Notes: generated from the letters alone by a model not told the origin. Positions 24,978-34,211 are shown, counted from the stretch's first letter. The stretch: 64,000 nucleotides of DNA from JAGOFO01 sp964522105 (GCA_964522105.1 CAZFVA010000003.1:121499-185498), one strand, 5' to 3'. Numbers and translations: made by a program.

Positions 24978-26096
24978 TTATTCTTCATCCCAGGGGAATT
25001 TGTACTGTGTCAGGCCCAGTTCGCGGCGCATGTCGTTGCAGTTTTTCATCAGCGGCAGGTTGACCGGAACGCCACGGTCCTTCCTGTACAGCCAGGCGTC
25101 GTGTTCCTTTTCGCCGGCCGTCCAGATGCGGTCCTGTCCGGGGGCTTTGTGGGAATTGCGAAGGTCGCGGCAGATGCTTCCGGCGATCATCTTGAACAGC
25201 CCCAGGTTAATGAAGTGTTCAACGTCGATGGCAATGAAGAAGTGGCCGAGATGGTAAGGAATTTTTCCGCCGTTTTCGTCAAAGCCCAGAAGCTGCTTCA
25301 GGTAGCTGCCGTTCTGCAGGGCGGCCGACAGGATTTCGACGACGGTGGCCCAGCCATAACCTTTGTATCCGCCGGTGTCTTCGCCAATTCCGCCGACCGG
25401 AGTCAGCGCGGCAGTACCTGCGACCAGGTCCTTCAAGGTCTGGGTGGCGTCGGTACGCGTCTTGCCGTCGGTGCCGATGACCCAGCCTTCCGGCATCGTC
25501 TTTTTGATACGGTCATAGACTTCGATCTTGCCGCGCTGTGTAACTGAAGTGGCGCAGTCAATGACAAACGGAAATTCTTCATCTGTCGGGATACCGAACG
25601 TCAGCGGGTTGGTGCCCAGCATGTTTTCGACGCCGAAAGTCGGAGCAATTGACGGGCGCGCATTCGTGCCTGTGAACCCGATCTGACCGGCTTCGATCGC
25701 CATCAGACTGAAGTATCCGGCGATGCCGTAGTGCGTCGAATTGCGGACTGCGACCATGCCGATTCCGTATTTCTTCGCCTTTTCAATTGCCAGATTCATG
25801 GCGCGGTATGCGATGACGTGACCCATGCCGTCGTGACCGTCAACGACCGCAGTCGCGTCCCTGTCGCTGACGACTTCAAAATTTGTGTTTACGAACTGGA
25901 TGCCTTCCTTGATGCGATCGTAATAAATCGGCTTCAGGCGGCCGATTCCGTGGGAATCAATGCCGCGCTTGTCGGACGTGATAAGGACGTCGGTGCAGAT
26001 GGCGGCGTCCGCTTCCGGCACTCCCAGCCCCATGAACACATCTTTCATGAAGGCTTCCATCTCTGCAAACGGTACCCAGTAGACCTTTTCTTCCAT
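24978..26096 (-). CDS. Ldh_2-family malate/L-lactate dehydrogenase-like oxidoreductase
   Basis: A 372-residue soluble enzyme of the Ldh_2 (YlbC/ComC/AllD) family, NAD(P)-dependent 2-hydroxyacid oxidoreductases. Diagnostic parts: the N-terminal helical region with TSDKRGIDSHGIGRL (catalytic His region), VAVRNSTHYGIAGYF, NPLTFGIPT and the Gly-rich GGYKGYGW near residue 245. Length is normal to slightly long for the family. It stands alone between a lipoprotein hydrolase gene and the divergent trmJ gene, so the physiological substrate (malate, lactate, ureidoglycolate, sulfolactate or another) cannot be told. Ribosome site weak. Confidence 0.88.
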   Translation of the reverse strand: MEEKVYWVPFAEMEAFMKDVFMGLGVPEADAAICTDVLITSDKRGIDSHGIGRLKPIYYDRIKEGIQFVNTNFEVVSDRDATAVVDGHDGMGHVIAYRAMNLAIEKAKKYGIGMVAVRNSTHYGIAGYFSLMAIEAGQIGFTGTNARPSIAPTFGVENMLGTNPLTFGIPTDEEFPFVIDCATSVTQRGKIEVYDRIKKTMPEGWVIGTDGKTRTDATQTLKDLVAGTAALTPVGGIGEDTGGYKGYGWATVVEILSAALQNGSYLKQLLGFDENGGKIPYHLGHFFIAIDVEHFINLGLFKMIAGSICRDLRNSHKAPGQDRIWTAGEKEHDAWLYRKDRGVPVNLPLMKNCNDMRRELGLTQYKFPWDEE

Positions 26097-26220
26097 GTTG
26101 TGTGCCCCCGGCTGAATTTAATAAACGCTGGCGGCAATTTCCTGCCGCGTGTTGGATGATGTTTAGCATTATTAAAGGCGGGCCACCAGACAAAATGACG
26201 CATGGCGTCGTCATTAATTA

Positions 26221-27222
26221 ATGTCGGGTGATGCTTTCAGGATTATGGAAGGTTGGGGTAATATCCAGCGTTTCCCTGGCGTGGGTAAAACAGTGCCGAT
26301 TGATATACCTGATGATCAAGTGATGGCAGGTGGCCCGGTGATAGTCCTGGTGGACACCAGCCTTGGTGAAAACGTCGGGGCGGTCTGTCGCGCGATGTTG
26401 AACTGCGGCCTGACAGACCTGCGTCTGGTCCGTCCGTGCGAAGACTGGAACGGCGGTCCGGCGCGGGCAATGGCCGTCAGTGCCAAATGGATGCTGGAAA
26501 CGGTCAAAGTCTATAAGACAGTGGCCGAAGCAATTGCTGACAGAACGCACGTCTTTGCGGCGACAGCCCGGCCGCGTGACATGGTAATCCCTGAAGTTAC
26601 GGCCCGTCGGGCTGCCTCTGAAATGCGGCGTCTGACAGCAGAAGGTGCGACCGTCGCCGTGATGTTCGGGGCTGAAAGAACTGGTCTGGAAAACGAAGAT
26701 GTCGCCCTGGCTGATACTGTCCTGACTATCCCGCTGAATCCGAAGTTTTCGTCGCTTAATCTGGCCCAGGCAGTGCTGCTTGTTGCCAACGAGTGGTTTC
26801 AGTCGGGTGTCGCCGACCCGGATCAGATGATTGACCCGACTGTCGCCCGTCTTCCCGCTGAAAAGGGCCAGCTTGAAAACTTCTTCGGCCACCTCGAACA
26901 GGAACTTGATCTGGTCGGTTTTTTTCCGAGTGACGACATGCAGCTTCACATGATGAACGCCATTCGCGCCTGGGTGATGCGCACCAAGCCGACTAACCGT
27001 GAAATGCGGATGCTGCACGGGATTATCGCGAACCTTTCGGGGCGGCGCCTTGGTGGCGCACCGGCCCGTCAGCCAGGTTCAAAAGGCTGCACCGGCCGCA
27101 AAGCACGCAAACGCATGGCCAAGGCCGCACTTATGGCTGCCGCGCAGCAGCAGGAGCCGCCGGTCGTTGAAAGCGTTGTGGTTGATGTTGAAACGGTGGT
27201 AGCGGACGAAGGTCAGCAGTAA
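26221..27222 (+). CDS. trmJ: tRNA (cytidine/uridine-32-2'-O)-methyltransferase TrmJ-like
   Basis: A SPOUT-class RNA methyltransferase: VIVLVDTSLGENVGAVCRAM starts the domain, VAVMFGAERTGLENEDV is motif 2, and IPLNPKFSSLNLAQAVLLV is motif 3, matching the TrmJ/TrmH trefoil-knot SAM site. TrmJ methylates the 2'-O at position 32 of several tRNAs. The C-terminal ~60 residues are a basic then Ala/Val/Glu-rich tail beyond the usual dimer-forming helices. The start is uncertain: the ATG at 26221 has no ribosome site, and the ATG at 26323 sits directly before the conserved domain. Sits alone, convergent with a small lipoprotein gene. Confidence 0.82.
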   Translation: MSGDAFRIMEGWGNIQRFPGVGKTVPIDIPDDQVMAGGPVIVLVDTSLGENVGAVCRAMLNCGLTDLRLVRPCEDWNGGPARAMAVSAKWMLETVKVYKTVAEAIADRTHVFAATARPRDMVIPEVTARRAASEMRRLTAEGATVAVMFGAERTGLENEDVALADTVLTIPLNPKFSSLNLAQAVLLVANEWFQSGVADPDQMIDPTVARLPAEKGQLENFFGHLEQELDLVGFFPSDDMQLHMMNAIRAWVMRTKPTNREMRMLHGIIANLSGRRLGGAPARQPGSKGCTGRKARKRMAKAALMAAAQQQEPPVVESVVVDVETVVADEGQQ

Positions 27223-27229
27223 GTTACTC

Positions 27230-27859
27230 TCAGGTTCCGGTGTCAGGAACGCAGATCTCGTCAGCGGTAATCTGGTTATCCCCCCAGTTGATACCTTCAA
27301 GTAACGGCGCCAGTTCGCTGGATCTTCCAATGAAATCATAAATCAAGGTGTCTTCGACAGCGTATGCGGCGCTGATGACCATAGTTATCTTGTCTTCCAG
27401 GCATAGTGCGTTTCCAAAGACCAGATTGCGTCCCGAGTACACCGATTCCATGCAGGCGTCGCCGCTGTCGCACAGGCCGTCCTGATTGTATCCACACTGG
27501 AGTAAAAACCGGTCGATCCCGGCGATGCTCAGGTCATTGCGCAGAATCTGGGTCATTTCGAATTTTCTAAAATTTGTGTATGCCATGCCGTTGATCGTGT
27601 CAGTGAAGTCATAGTCCATATCAACATAGGCAATAAATTCAGAGTCTTCAAACAGTTTTGCCAATTTTTCGTGAGTCAGTTCAATCTTTTCTGCCAGGCA
27701 ATCTTCGTAAACTTTTGGCGGATTGCACAGAATCTTCGGACCATCGCAGAACGGGGCTTCGAATCCCAGATTTCTGGGTGCCAGATATTCCGGCGCGTCG
27801 CTGCACGCCATTGCAAAGCACGCAAGCACAAGGGCTGAAAGTGTCGTCGTTCTAATCAT
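27230..27859 (-). CDS. Small lipoprotein of unknown function
   Basis: A 209-residue lipoprotein with lipobox AMAC (Cys19). The mature part has several Cys (for example CDGPKILCNPPKVYEDC and CGYNQDGLCDSGDAC), suggesting disulfides, and no Asp-Val tether, unlike most lipoproteins here. GAGG lies eight bases before the ATG. No family recognised. It ends seven bases from the convergent trmJ stop; upstream are paired 22-bp-spaced repeats shared with the DUF2804 promoter region. Confidence 0.6.
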   Translation of the reverse strand: MIRTTTLSALVLACFAMACSDAPEYLAPRNLGFEAPFCDGPKILCNPPKVYEDCLAEKIELTHEKLAKLFEDSEFIAYVDMDYDFTDTINGMAYTNFRKFEMTQILRNDLSIAGIDRFLLQCGYNQDGLCDSGDACMESVYSGRNLVFGNALCLEDKITMVISAAYAVEDTLIYDFIGRSSELAPLLEGINWGDNQITADEICVPDTGT

Positions 27860-27931
27860 TTTCCGAACCTCAATTCAAGCTGTAAAACTGGTTTGGCCCG
27901 GACAGTATAGATGTGCGCAGTTTCAAAATCA

Positions 27932-27964
27932 AAAGTTGACACGCTGCGCCATTAAAGTTGACAC
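27932..27964. repeat. AAAGTTGACAC direct repeat, 22-bp period
   Basis: AAAGTTGACAC occurs at 27932-27942 and 27954-27964, exactly 22 bases apart, each followed shortly by GCCAT. It lies between divergent genes (small lipoprotein and DUF2804), 30-60 bases before the latter's start. Each copy contains TTGACA, but no -10 lies at a suitable distance, so an operator for a protein binding two helical turns apart, or a relic of a mobile-element end, fits better. A similar pair occurs at 56589-56616. Confidence 0.5.
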
Positions 27965-27993
27965 TGTAGCCATGATTTTGTGAGGTTTTCAGG

Positions 27994-29043
27994 ATGATGA
28001 AGATTGTAGAGACTCCGAAGAAAATGGTCGTTAATGGTCAGGCTGTGTACGGTCGGTTCAAGGTTCCGTTTCGTGATGTTAACTTGCAGGATCAGAAGGT
28101 TAAGTCTGGTTGTATGCCACTGCTCGGGCCCTTTAAGAAGTTCAGACTGAAGGAATGGGAGCACGTCGCAATCGTCGGCACCGAAGTGACGATCGGGTGT
28201 GCGATGGTTGACGCTAAATATGCCGGGAACTCCTGGTTCTGGGCTGCAGATCGCAAGACCGGCAAGTTTGTCGAGCACGCGGTCGAGACCCCGGGATGGG
28301 CAGTTTCAATCAGCAAGCAGCTTTACAAGGGCAAGTGCGCCATCAAGGCCGGTGGCTACAAGATTGATATTGACGACAATCTGGACAGGAACGAGCACAG
28401 TTTCCACGTCGAGATCGCCGAAAAGAAAGGGCTTCCCGCGATTCGCGCAGATTTTGTGATGCATGCCGACTGGCGCAATAATCAACCGCTTGTCGTCGTT
28501 CTTCCCGCCGCTGACGGCAGGCCGCTTTACACCCACAAGGTTGTCTGTCCTGTCTCGGGCGTCGTGGCCGTCGGAAACCAGGTCTATCAGCTTGAAAAAG
28601 ACAAGGATCTGGCGATTCTGGACGTTCACAAGTCCTACTATCCCTACAGCATATTCTGGGAGTGGGCCACGTTCGGCGGGTACGATGAAAAGGGCAGACT
28701 TATCGGCCTGAACCTTTGCCATAACCTGATCAAGGACGACGAAACGTACAACGAAAATTGCCTGTGGGTTGACGGGAAAATGACAAATCTGGCCCCTGCC
28801 ACCTTTGAATATGACAAGACCGATCACCTGAAGCCGTGGCATCTGAAGACGGTTGACGGAAGCGTTGACCTTGAATTCCGCCCCGAAGGCAAGCGCGATG
28901 GTCTGGTAGATTTCAAAGTGATTCTGTCCGATTACCACCAGCCGTATGGTTCGTTCCACGGATACGTTACGACCGAAGATGGCGAACGCATTCAGATAAA
29001 TGGCCTGCGCGGCGTCACGGAAGACCACAAAGCCCGCTTCTAG
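27994..29043 (+). CDS. DUF2804 family protein
   Basis: A 349-residue protein matching the DUF2804 family (PF10974): a beta-rich fold with the conserved end-region YYPYSIFWEWATFGG, KGRLIGLNLCHNLI and NENCLWVDGK. The family's function is unknown; lipocalin-like or diacylglycerol-related roles have been suggested only from structure-type arguments. No signal peptide, so probably cytoplasmic. Two ATGs in a row (27994, 27997) could start it, with AGGTTTTCAGG upstream. The paired repeats just upstream may regulate it. Confidence 0.82.
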   Translation: MMKIVETPKKMVVNGQAVYGRFKVPFRDVNLQDQKVKSGCMPLLGPFKKFRLKEWEHVAIVGTEVTIGCAMVDAKYAGNSWFWAADRKTGKFVEHAVETPGWAVSISKQLYKGKCAIKAGGYKIDIDDNLDRNEHSFHVEIAEKKGLPAIRADFVMHADWRNNQPLVVVLPAADGRPLYTHKVVCPVSGVVAVGNQVYQLEKDKDLAILDVHKSYYPYSIFWEWATFGGYDEKGRLIGLNLCHNLIKDDETYNENCLWVDGKMTNLAPATFEYDKTDHLKPWHLKTVDGSVDLEFRPEGKRDGLVDFKVILSDYHQPYGSFHGYVTTEDGERIQINGLRGVTEDHKARF

Positions 29044-29094
29044 CAGATTGACTTCCCCACCCCCGGCTAATAGAATCATTACAGTGCCTGTTTT

Positions 29095-29158
29095 CCCGGG
29101 GGGGCCGTGTCTGTGGACTTAATCAAGGGATCGACGGTGTTTGTGCCCGGGGGGGCCG
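29095..29158 (+). repeat. 13-base G-rich direct repeat at a gene start
   Basis: CCCGGGGGGGCCG occurs at 29095-29107 and 29146-29158, 51 bases (17 codons) apart and in the same phase. The first copy runs into the GTG start of the epimerase gene; the second encodes its dinucleotide-binding PGGAG. Seven-G runs are slippage- and sequencing-error-prone. Confidence 0.6.
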
Positions 29159-30090
29159 GATTTGTCGGGTCAGCCCTTGTGCGCGCACTGCTTGATTTAG
29201 ACTGCACCGTCATCGTTATTGATAATTGTCTTCACGGCTCGATGGAAAATATCCAGGATCTCGGTCCACGCTGTATTGCGATTAAGGGCGACGTGCTGGA
29301 TGCGGAACTTGTCGATGCCACGTTTGAAAAATACGGCCCTGATTTTGTTATAAATTGTATTGGCGATACGTACGTTCCGGATGCCTACGATTTTCCGCAC
29401 CGAATGGTTGAAACCAACATCCTGACCATTTTGAATCTGTTGATGGCGACGCTGAAGTACCCGGTCAAGCGGTTTGTCCATGTTTCAACAACCGAAGTTT
29501 ATGGGATTTCGCCGCAGGAACGGATGGACGAAAAAACGCCGTTTAATCCTGTCAACACCTACGCCGTTACGAAACTGGCCGGTGATCGGCTGTGTTCGAC
29601 TTTCCATATTGAAAAACAGGTACCGGTCGTAATTGCGCGGTTGTTTAATTCGTATGGTCCGCGGGCGACGCATCCCTATGTTATTCCCGAGATTATTCAT
29701 CAGTTCAGTCAGGGTAATCAGCTTCATCTGGGCAATCTCGAGGCGAGACGTGACTGGACGTATGTTGACGACACCGCGCTTGCTTTAGTCGCCCTGCTTA
29801 CGGCCGATTTCCCGCTTGGCCAGGCTGTGAATGTCGGCTCGGGTAATCTGATCGGATTGCGCCCGTTGATCGACGCTATCGCGACCGAGATGGGAATTGA
29901 AAAACCTGAAATTATTGTTGAAGAAGCCCGCCTGCGGAAGCTCGATATTGACAGCTTCTGCTGCGACAATTCGCTTCTTGTCCGCACGACTGGCTGGGCT
30001 CCTCGCATCCCGATTGCCGAGGGATTGAAATCCACGATTCTATGGTTCAATGAACATGGAAAACGCTGGCCCTGGCATCATGCCAGCTAG
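29107..30090 (+). CDS. NAD-dependent sugar epimerase/dehydratase (extended SDR)
   Basis: A 327-residue extended short-chain dehydrogenase. It has the Rossmann motif GGAGFVGS (~14-21), VIDNCLHGSMENI (NAD ribose region), the STTEVYG strand, and the catalytic YAVTK tetrad residues. It resembles UDP-glucose 4-epimerase or UDP-glucuronate decarboxylase/dTDP-glucose dehydratase-like enzymes, acting on a nucleotide sugar. The start is GTG at 29107; another GTG at 29113 is possible, and no clear ribosome site exists. Its end overlaps the DegT aminotransferase gene, a pairing typical of amino-sugar synthesis for surface glycans. Confidence 0.85.
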   Translation: MSVDLIKGSTVFVPGGAGFVGSALVRALLDLDCTVIVIDNCLHGSMENIQDLGPRCIAIKGDVLDAELVDATFEKYGPDFVINCIGDTYVPDAYDFPHRMVETNILTILNLLMATLKYPVKRFVHVSTTEVYGISPQERMDEKTPFNPVNTYAVTKLAGDRLCSTFHIEKQVPVVIARLFNSYGPRATHPYVIPEIIHQFSQGNQLHLGNLEARRDWTYVDDTALALVALLTADFPLGQAVNVGSGNLIGLRPLIDAIATEMGIEKPEIIVEEARLRKLDIDSFCCDNSLLVRTTGWAPRIPIAEGLKSTILWFNEHGKRWPWHHAS

Positions 30091-31270
30091 CCGTCCCTCC
30101 CACCGTATCCCGCTTTGCCACCCGTACGTCGGGGATCGGGAAAAAGAGTTATTGTCCAGTTGTGTCGATTCCGGATGGATATCCTCAAACGGTCCTTTTG
30201 TTCGCCAGTTTGAAGAAATGTTCGCGGCCCTTGTCAGTGCGAAACAGGGCGTTGCCGTTTCAAGCGGAACGGCTGCTCTTGAATGTGCTTTGTGGGCGGT
30301 CGGTCTGCAACCCGGCGATATCGTTGTCACACCTTCCGCCACGATTATATCTGTTGCTTCGGCCATCCTGCATCTGGGCGGTCGAATTCTTCCCGTTGAT
30401 GTCGACCCCGGGTCCTGGTGCATGGACCCGGTCCAGACGCGGCGCGCTATTGAAGCATGTTCCGCAGAAGACAGAAGCCGGATTAAAGTGCTGATGCCTA
30501 TGCATGCCTGGGGTCACCCTGCCGACATGGAGTCGCTTTGCGTGCTGGCCGCGCAGCTCGGGTTGGCAGTCGTCGAGGACGCAGCTCAGGCGCATGGCGC
30601 GAAGTGCAGAATGGCCGGCCCTTCCATTGCTGAAGAAGTCTGGCGGTCGTGCGGATCGATCGGTCATGCCGGTGTTTTTTCCTTCTACGCTAATAAGTTG
30701 ATTACGACAGGCGAAGGTGGAATGGTTGTCTGTAACGACGATCAGGTCGCTGATCGCGCGCGCAGTTTTCGCAATCTGTACTTTGGAAGTGACGAGCGGT
30801 TCCGGCATCAGGAAATTGGCTTCAATTACAGGATGTCCAATCTTCAGGCGGCGGTCGGGGTTGCCCAGTGCGAACGGTTCGAATTTTTCATGGAACGCAA
30901 GGCAGCGATTGCGGATTTGTATCGCAAGGGTCTGTCCGGCGCGCCGGTTCAGTTTCAGACTGTTCAACCGTGGGCGAAAACATCGCCGTGGATGATTGCG
31001 GTCGTGATTGATCCTGAAACCGGGCTTGATTCGGCCACAGTTCGCAAAAAGCTGGCGGATCAGAACATCGAATCGCAATCATTCTTCCTTGGTCTGCATG
31101 CACAGCCTGTCCTTATGGGACGTCCGGACGTCATCCTGCCACCGGGCATTGAATACCCGGTTACTGATTCCCTTTACAGGCAGGGGCTTTATCTGCCTTC
31201 CGGCGTCAATTTGACCGAAGTCGACATCCAGACTGTCTGTCAATCCGTGATCGAGATTGTGAACGGATGA
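30080..31270 (+). CDS. DegT/DnrJ/EryC1/StrS-family sugar aminotransferase
   Basis: A ~396-residue PLP-dependent aminotransferase. Features: CVDSGWISSNGPFVRQFE near the start, VSSGTAALECAL (phosphate-binding turn), VVEDAAQAHGA (Asp pairing with the PLP ring), and FYANKLITTGEGGMVV with the Schiff-base Lys. Such enzymes aminate nucleotide-linked keto-sugars; the overlapping upstream epimerase/dehydratase would supply one. The ATG at 30080 gives an 11-base overlap; the ATG at 30050 (406 residues) is also possible. With the following GT2 it forms a surface-sugar module. Confidence 0.88.
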   Translation: MPASRPSHRIPLCHPYVGDREKELLSSCVDSGWISSNGPFVRQFEEMFAALVSAKQGVAVSSGTAALECALWAVGLQPGDIVVTPSATIISVASAILHLGGRILPVDVDPGSWCMDPVQTRRAIEACSAEDRSRIKVLMPMHAWGHPADMESLCVLAAQLGLAVVEDAAQAHGAKCRMAGPSIAEEVWRSCGSIGHAGVFSFYANKLITTGEGGMVVCNDDQVADRARSFRNLYFGSDERFRHQEIGFNYRMSNLQAAVGVAQCERFEFFMERKAAIADLYRKGLSGAPVQFQTVQPWAKTSPWMIAVVIDPETGLDSATVRKKLADQNIESQSFFLGLHAQPVLMGRPDVILPPGIEYPVTDSLYRQGLYLPSGVNLTEVDIQTVCQSVIEIVNG

Positions 31271-31297
31271 ACGCATCCGATCGTTTAAGGATGCCAT

Positions 31298-32002
31298 ATG
31301 CCAACATTATCAATTATTCTGCCAACTTATAATGAAGCTGGAAATATCGGCCGCTTGATTCAGGACATTTCCGTCCAGCCGCTGCCTGATTTTGAAATCA
31401 TTGTGGTTGATGACGACTCTGATGATGGCACCAGGGCCGAGGTCGAACGTCTTGCCCAGAGCAATGTTCGGGTGATTCACCGGGTTGGTGAAAGGGGCCT
31501 CGCGTCGGCGATTGCACGCGGTATTGCTGATTCAACCGGTCGTCTGGTTGTGTGGATGGACGCCGACGGGACTATGCCGCCCGCGCTGCTGTGCAGCATG
31601 GTTGATGCTTTGAACTTTCACGATGTGGCTGTAGGTTCGCGCTACGTAAAGGGGGGCCGCGACCTTCGTGATCCTGTCAGGACGATACCGAGCCGTCTTG
31701 TCAACGGTCTGGCCAGGGCAGTGCTGGGTCGCGGTATCTACGACTATGACAGCGGTTTTGTAGCAGTTTCCCGGAAGGTGATCCAGACGGTGCCGCTGAA
31801 GACGGACGGGTATGGCGAGTACTGCATTGATTTCCTGTACAGGTGTGTGAAAGGTGGATTTTCGGTGACTGAAATCGGGTACGTATTCCGTGAAAGGTCT
31901 GTCGGTGTTTCTAAAAGTTTTGAGAATCTTCCAGGTTTATTGCGGCTCGGGTCTTCTTACGTTCTACAGATATTCAAGTCCCGTTTCCCATCGGTTTTTT
32001 GA
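31298..32002 (+). CDS. GT2 glycosyltransferase, polyprenyl-phosphate mannose synthase-like
   Basis: A 234-residue family-2 glycosyltransferase without TM helices: SIILPTYNEAGNI, IIVVDDDSDDGT, and VVWMDADGTMPP (DxD metal site) as in dolichol/polyprenyl-phosphate mannose synthases. AAGGA eight bases before the ATG supports the start. Short DPM1-type enzymes make the lipid-linked sugar donor used by membrane GT-C enzymes; notably the convergent neighbour (31974-33893, overlapping by 29 bases) is a GT-C-like membrane protein, a fitting partner. The sugar is not certain. Confidence 0.85.
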   Translation: MPTLSIILPTYNEAGNIGRLIQDISVQPLPDFEIIVVDDDSDDGTRAEVERLAQSNVRVIHRVGERGLASAIARGIADSTGRLVVWMDADGTMPPALLCSMVDALNFHDVAVGSRYVKGGRDLRDPVRTIPSRLVNGLARAVLGRGIYDYDSGFVAVSRKVIQTVPLKTDGYGEYCIDFLYRCVKGGFSVTEIGYVFRERSVGVSKSFENLPGLLRLGSSYVLQIFKSRFPSVF

Positions 32003-33893
32003 TCCAGTAATATCCGATTTCAATTGATTTATTCGGGATTATTCCGTTTACCCATTCCGGGTCTTTGATCGTCGTGGTTACGATTTTTTCCGCACCGAAT
32101 TCTTTCATCATCCTCTGACATTGCTCGCGTTCCCAGTTCCCTGCTGGAAAGCGCCTTTGCTCGGCCTGAGTTCTTGCATCAAAGAAACTGGTTTTGGCTG
32201 TAAATCCCAGTTCGTCAAGAGTGAATGCATAGCATGTCGAAGAACGGACGAAGACCAGACATTCCCGTCTGTTGGCCGTGTCCGGGTCTGCCAGGAATTC
32301 CCCCGCCGAAATGTAGTTGTCGACCAGCGAAGATTTTGTCGGTTGAAAAGCGACGACCGGGGGAAAGACACTGTCCTTGTTAGTTTCCAGATATGTTAAC
32401 GGGATAATCATTGTGCATTCAGGCGGGACTTTTTTATTGGCGAGCAGCTCCAGGCGATACTCTTTCTGAACCAGATCTTCCTGATTTATCCAGTCGTAGC
32501 TGTACACAGGTGCAGCGATAACGCCCGCGAACATGGCTGTGACGCACAGGCGAAACGGTATTTTTCCGGGAAGTTTTCTGGCCAGGCCGATGCAGCCGCC
32601 TATAAGAATTGCCAGCCATGGCAGGTAATGTGCGTGGTAAAGGATCCGATCCGTATTTGTTGTTGTTTTCAGCAGTGCGATAAAGACAAGTCCCGTAAAC
32701 ACCAGCAGAAACCACAGGCCGAAACGGCGCTGTGTTATCAGAAGGTAAATTGAACCTGCCGCCGCCATAACTGGAAAATATGGTGGCGTCATCTTCACGT
32801 CCAGAAAGATATGATTGGATATTCGTGCTGCCCAGACATCTATCGGAGCGGCGAAAAAGTTAACGCCGTATCCTAAATGAACATTCTGGATTACGGGGAA
32901 TACATGAGCGAACACGAATATGACGTGGGGCAGAATCAGTAACGCAACGACAGCGGCGGCAGCGACAACGTGCCGGTTCGAGCGCCAGGTGCCCCAGTCG
33001 GGTTTAAGTGCAAGAAGTGTGGCAATTACTATCAAAAAATATAGATTGGCGTCATCGCTGGACTGAACGGTGATGTAGATTGCCAGACCTGTCAGCCAGG
33101 GCAGCAGCCAGCTTTTACGTTGCACCGAAATGACAATCAGATACAGCGTCGCCATTTCGAAAAACGAAAAAATTGCCATCGTGATCTCTGTGGACGCCAC
33201 CTTAATGACGACCGGCATCAGCGCGATGGTCAGCGTCGACAGAATCCATGCAATCCTGTCCCCCCGCCAGATTCTTCTGGCCGCCAGAGCGGTGACGATG
33301 ATTGTGAAGGCCGAGAAGGCGACGTTTACGGCGAAAATCACTTTTTCAGGGGAAATCTGACCGGATTGAAAGAACCAGTGTGTGACCCAGAACGTCTGGC
33401 CATAGGCAGCCCGGTATAAGTCACCAAACGGCATCAGGACCTTTGAAGCTGTATGGTAGCCGTGATTGAAATCGTGGAAATACGCCCATAATCCCATGTG
33501 AATACGTAAAGCCAGCCCCAGCAGGGTGATGGCCCCTATGATCAACCGGTCCTTGATAGATATTTCCCTTTCAAGTCGGAAGATGCAGATCGGAAAGAAA
33601 AAAGCGAAGCAGATCAACGCGATGGCGACCATGATGGAAATTATGAAACTCAGGCGGGCAATCGGATCTTCAGGAAACTGATATATGTGCCGCGGCCAGC
33701 CAAACAGTGACCCGTTTTCGCCTGGGCCGGTGATTGAATCAGGGCCCGGTAAATTCAGGGGGGAGTTATCCGGTGTTCTTTCACGGGGCCCTGTTCCATA
33801 GGCCCAGGCCGGGGATTGGAAGGCGACCAGAACGGCGAAAAGGGCAATTAATTCAATGACTACTTTTTTCATTGAAAGCTTTATTGTCCCCAT
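31974..33893 (-). CDS. GT-C-type membrane glycosyltransferase
   Basis: A 639-residue polytopic protein: a signal-peptide-like start ending PAWA (~1-31), an extracytoplasmic segment, ~10-12 TM helices (~80-480), and a C-terminal soluble domain (~490-639). The loop AYFHDFNHGYHTA (~136-150) with acid and His residues is where ArnT/PMT-type enzymes place catalytic acids. These transfer sugars from polyprenyl phosphate to lipids, glycans or proteins outside the inner membrane. The start may be 33893 or the ATG at 33872; ribosome sites are weak for both. Confidence 0.65.
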   Translation of the reverse strand: MGTIKLSMKKVVIELIALFAVLVAFQSPAWAYGTGPRERTPDNSPLNLPGPDSITGPGENGSLFGWPRHIYQFPEDPIARLSFIISIMVAIALICFAFFFPICIFRLEREISIKDRLIIGAITLLGLALRIHMGLWAYFHDFNHGYHTASKVLMPFGDLYRAAYGQTFWVTHWFFQSGQISPEKVIFAVNVAFSAFTIIVTALAARRIWRGDRIAWILSTLTIALMPVVIKVASTEITMAIFSFFEMATLYLIVISVQRKSWLLPWLTGLAIYITVQSSDDANLYFLIVIATLLALKPDWGTWRSNRHVVAAAAVVALLILPHVIFVFAHVFPVIQNVHLGYGVNFFAAPIDVWAARISNHIFLDVKMTPPYFPVMAAAGSIYLLITQRRFGLWFLLVFTGLVFIALLKTTTNTDRILYHAHYLPWLAILIGGCIGLARKLPGKIPFRLCVTAMFAGVIAAPVYSYDWINQEDLVQKEYRLELLANKKVPPECTMIIPLTYLETNKDSVFPPVVAFQPTKSSLVDNYISAGEFLADPDTANRRECLVFVRSSTCYAFTLDELGFTAKTSFFDARTQAEQRRFPAGNWEREQCQRMMKEFGAEKIVTTTIKDPEWVNGIIPNKSIEIGYYWIKKPMGNGT

Positions 33894-34211
33894 CCGTCAC
33901 AATCATATAAGTGTTTTGGGCCAGCCACGGGTCCCCGGATTTGAATTTATACCGGGCGGCCCCCGGGGGCAAGACATACTGTTTGAATGATATTTGTTGA
34001 TGCTGTCTGGCAATTGTAATTATGTGATGTATTTGTGAGTTTTGTTACAGGCAGGACGTCTTGTTTTCTGCCGATAGCTGGGGTGATTTCAGAACACAAA
34101 TTTCAGCATTTCATAGTGTTTTTTTGTTGTTGCGGGATTAGACTCCGGCGCGTCTGCGGGGGCCTGCAGATGGCTCGTTCAAGTTCAGGTTGAAAAGACC
34201 GGGAGTTTCTT
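33894..34211. other. Intergenic region before rnfC, with a G/C palindrome
   Basis: 318 bases between divergent genes. It contains the 12-base perfect palindrome GCCCCCGGGGGC at 33959-33970, nearer the glycosyltransferase gene, and an AT-rich stretch (~33975-34140) that must hold the rnf promoter, though no good -35/-10 pair was found. GGGAG precedes the rnfC ATG by six bases. No gene or RNA recognised. Confidence 0.6.

Noticed and set aside
27936..27963. Two TTGACA boxes as sigma-70 promoters
   Set aside because: Neither has a -10-like hexamer 16-18 bases downstream; they are better read as part of the 22-bp repeat.
27860..27993. IS21-like insertion end
   Set aside because: Boxes alone resemble such ends, but no transposase, target duplication or second end was found; kept only as an alternative for the repeat.
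33959..33970. Palindrome GCCCCCGGGGGC as a terminator
   Set aside because: No loop or T-run and it lies between divergent gene starts; kept only as an intergenic note.
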